Shown here: piece by piece, positions 10,916 to 11,589 of the stretch
Numbering within the stretch: position 1 is the first letter of the stretch
Layout: every line of letters starts with the position of its first letter
Source: Trebonia sp.
Lineage (GTDB): Bacteria; Actinomycetota; Actinomycetes; Streptosporangiales; Streptosporangiaceae
Length of the DNA: 11,589 nucleotides
Assembly: GCA_030038035.1 (NCBI GenBank)
Contig: JASHPP010000368.1
Coordinates: 1-11,589 of the forward strand
Reading direction: 5' to 3'
The notes under the pieces: generated by a model
Databases searched by the model: none
Seen by the model: only the letters and a program-made list of their open reading frames with translations
Told to the model about the DNA's origin: nothing
Position numbers and translations under genes: made by a program

Positions 10916-11589
10916 GCCTGGGCAGCGGCGAAGAGCTGGCCGGGCGGCGGATACTGGTCATCGGCGCCGCGTCCGGCATCGGGCAGGCCGTGGCCGATGC
11001 CTGCCGCGCCCAAGGCGCCGACGTCCTGACCGCCGACCAGCGGGCTGAGCAGTGCAGCATCCACGTCGACCTGCTGGACCCGAACTCGGTGCGCGAGCTG
11101 GCGGCCCAAGTGTCTGCCCTTGACGGTCTCGTGATCACCGCAGGCACCTCGCTACGCGCCACCATCATCGACACCACGCCCGCCCAGTGGCACGACCTGC
11201 TCGCACTCAACGTCGCGGCCACCGCCGACGCGGTGCGGGTGCTGCTGCCGTCACTCCGGCGCGGCGACCACGCGGCGGTCGTGACTGTCTCCTCAGCCAC
11301 CGGCCTGCGCGCCTACCCGGGCTTCGCCGCGTACGCGGCCTCCAAGGCAGCGCTGATCCACTGGTCCCGGACCGCGGCGCACGAGTTCGCCGCCGATGGC
11401 ATCAGGCTGAACTGCGTCTGCCCAGGACCGACCGACACCCCGATGCTCCGCGGCGACGTGCACGACTCAGCAGCCGCGCTCGCCGCCATCGCGACGAACA
11501 CCGCGCTCGGCCGCCTCGCAACCGCGCCGGAGATCGCCGAGCCGATCGCATTCCTGCTCTCCCCGCGCGCCTCCTTCATCACCGGCGCG
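10912..11589 (+). CDS. SDR-family oxidoreductase, second copy (3' end beyond window)
   Basis: The frame from ATG 10912 stays open for 226 codons to the window edge. It is a classical SDR: G18-A-A-S-G-I-G24 for cofactor binding, I-T-A-G (75-78) in place of N-N-A-G, N100, S127/S128 and Y141-A-A-S-K145 in the active site, then N-C-V-C-P-G-P-T-D-T-P and, near the edge, FLLSPRASFITGA, which in the FabG-like group lies about 15-20 residues from the end. Asp42 after the second strand favours NAD(H), unlike the Arg in the first SDR. AAAGGAGA lies at 10899-10906, well placed before the ATG, and the start overlaps the preceding stop. TAGACT at 10846-10851 could be a separate -10 for this gene, but no -35 is clear. 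It is unlike the first SDR in sequence, so the pair is not a recent tandem duplication. Substrate unknown. Confidence 0.92.
   Translation, partial: MSLGSGEELAGRRILVIGAASGIGQAVADACRAQGADVLTADQRAEQCSIHVDLLDPNSVRELAAQVSALDGLVITAGTSLRATIIDTTPAQWHDLLALNVAATADAVRVLLPSLRRGDHAAVVTVSSATGLRAYPGFAAYAASKAALIHWSRTAAHEFAADGIRLNCVCPGPTDTPMLRGDVHDSAAALAAIATNTALGRLATAPEIAEPIAFLLSPRASFITGA

Noticed and set aside
1..11589. CRISPR arrays, tRNA genes, insertion sequences or attachment sites.
   Set aside because: No regularly spaced repeats, no cloverleaf-like segment and no transposase or integrase motif were seen in any frame by eye.

Overview
The window is GC-rich DNA, with G or C at most third codon positions, many GTG starts and AGGAGG-type ribosome binding sites. 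A decayed WhiB fragment, whose family is confined to Actinobacteria and their phages, together with a YtrA-type GntR, a TetR and secreted propeller proteins, points to an actinomycete. The genus cannot be told. I see no tRNA, rRNA, CRISPR array or intact transposase.

Layout, left to right. (1) 1-660, minus strand: the start of a luciferase-like flavin monooxygenase that runs off the edge, preceded by a C-terminal remnant of an APC-type amino acid permease. (2) 802-3026: a single-HKD phospholipase D-like protein, a GNAT acetyltransferase on the minus strand, and divergently from it a complete type I peptide deformylase. AT-rich ATTGCGA motifs recur around this pair, and a strong hairpin follows the deformylase. 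(3) 3150-3692: an enoyl-CoA hydratase-family gene that has lost its N-terminal third. (4) 4007-5163: hypA-hypB, a translationally coupled nickel-insertion pair for [NiFe] hydrogenase, with no other hyp or hydrogenase gene in view. (5) 5387-6559: a secreted seven-bladed Asp-box propeller with one cysteine pair per blade. (6) 6700-8562, minus strand: a GntR regulator with an apparent autoregulatory palindrome over its own start, a membrane-anchored propeller-like protein in the same operon, and a broken WhiB remnant just after it. (7) 8678-11589: a TetR repressor divergent from a cupin-SDR-SDR operon, with two identical 19-bp operators in the divergent promoter. The second SDR is cut by the window edge.

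The best-supported regulatory unit is region 7. TetR very probably represses itself and the cupin and dehydrogenase genes, which look like a small inducible pathway acting on an unknown small molecule. Region 6 is probably a second self-regulated unit. The rest is a patchwork: three decayed genes (permease, crotonase, WhiB) in 11.6 kb suggest a region that has been rearranged or is shedding genes. I found no clearly new multi-gene system; the most distinctive items are the twin-operator cupin/SDR module, the Cys-pair/Asp-box propeller and the stranded hypAB pair.
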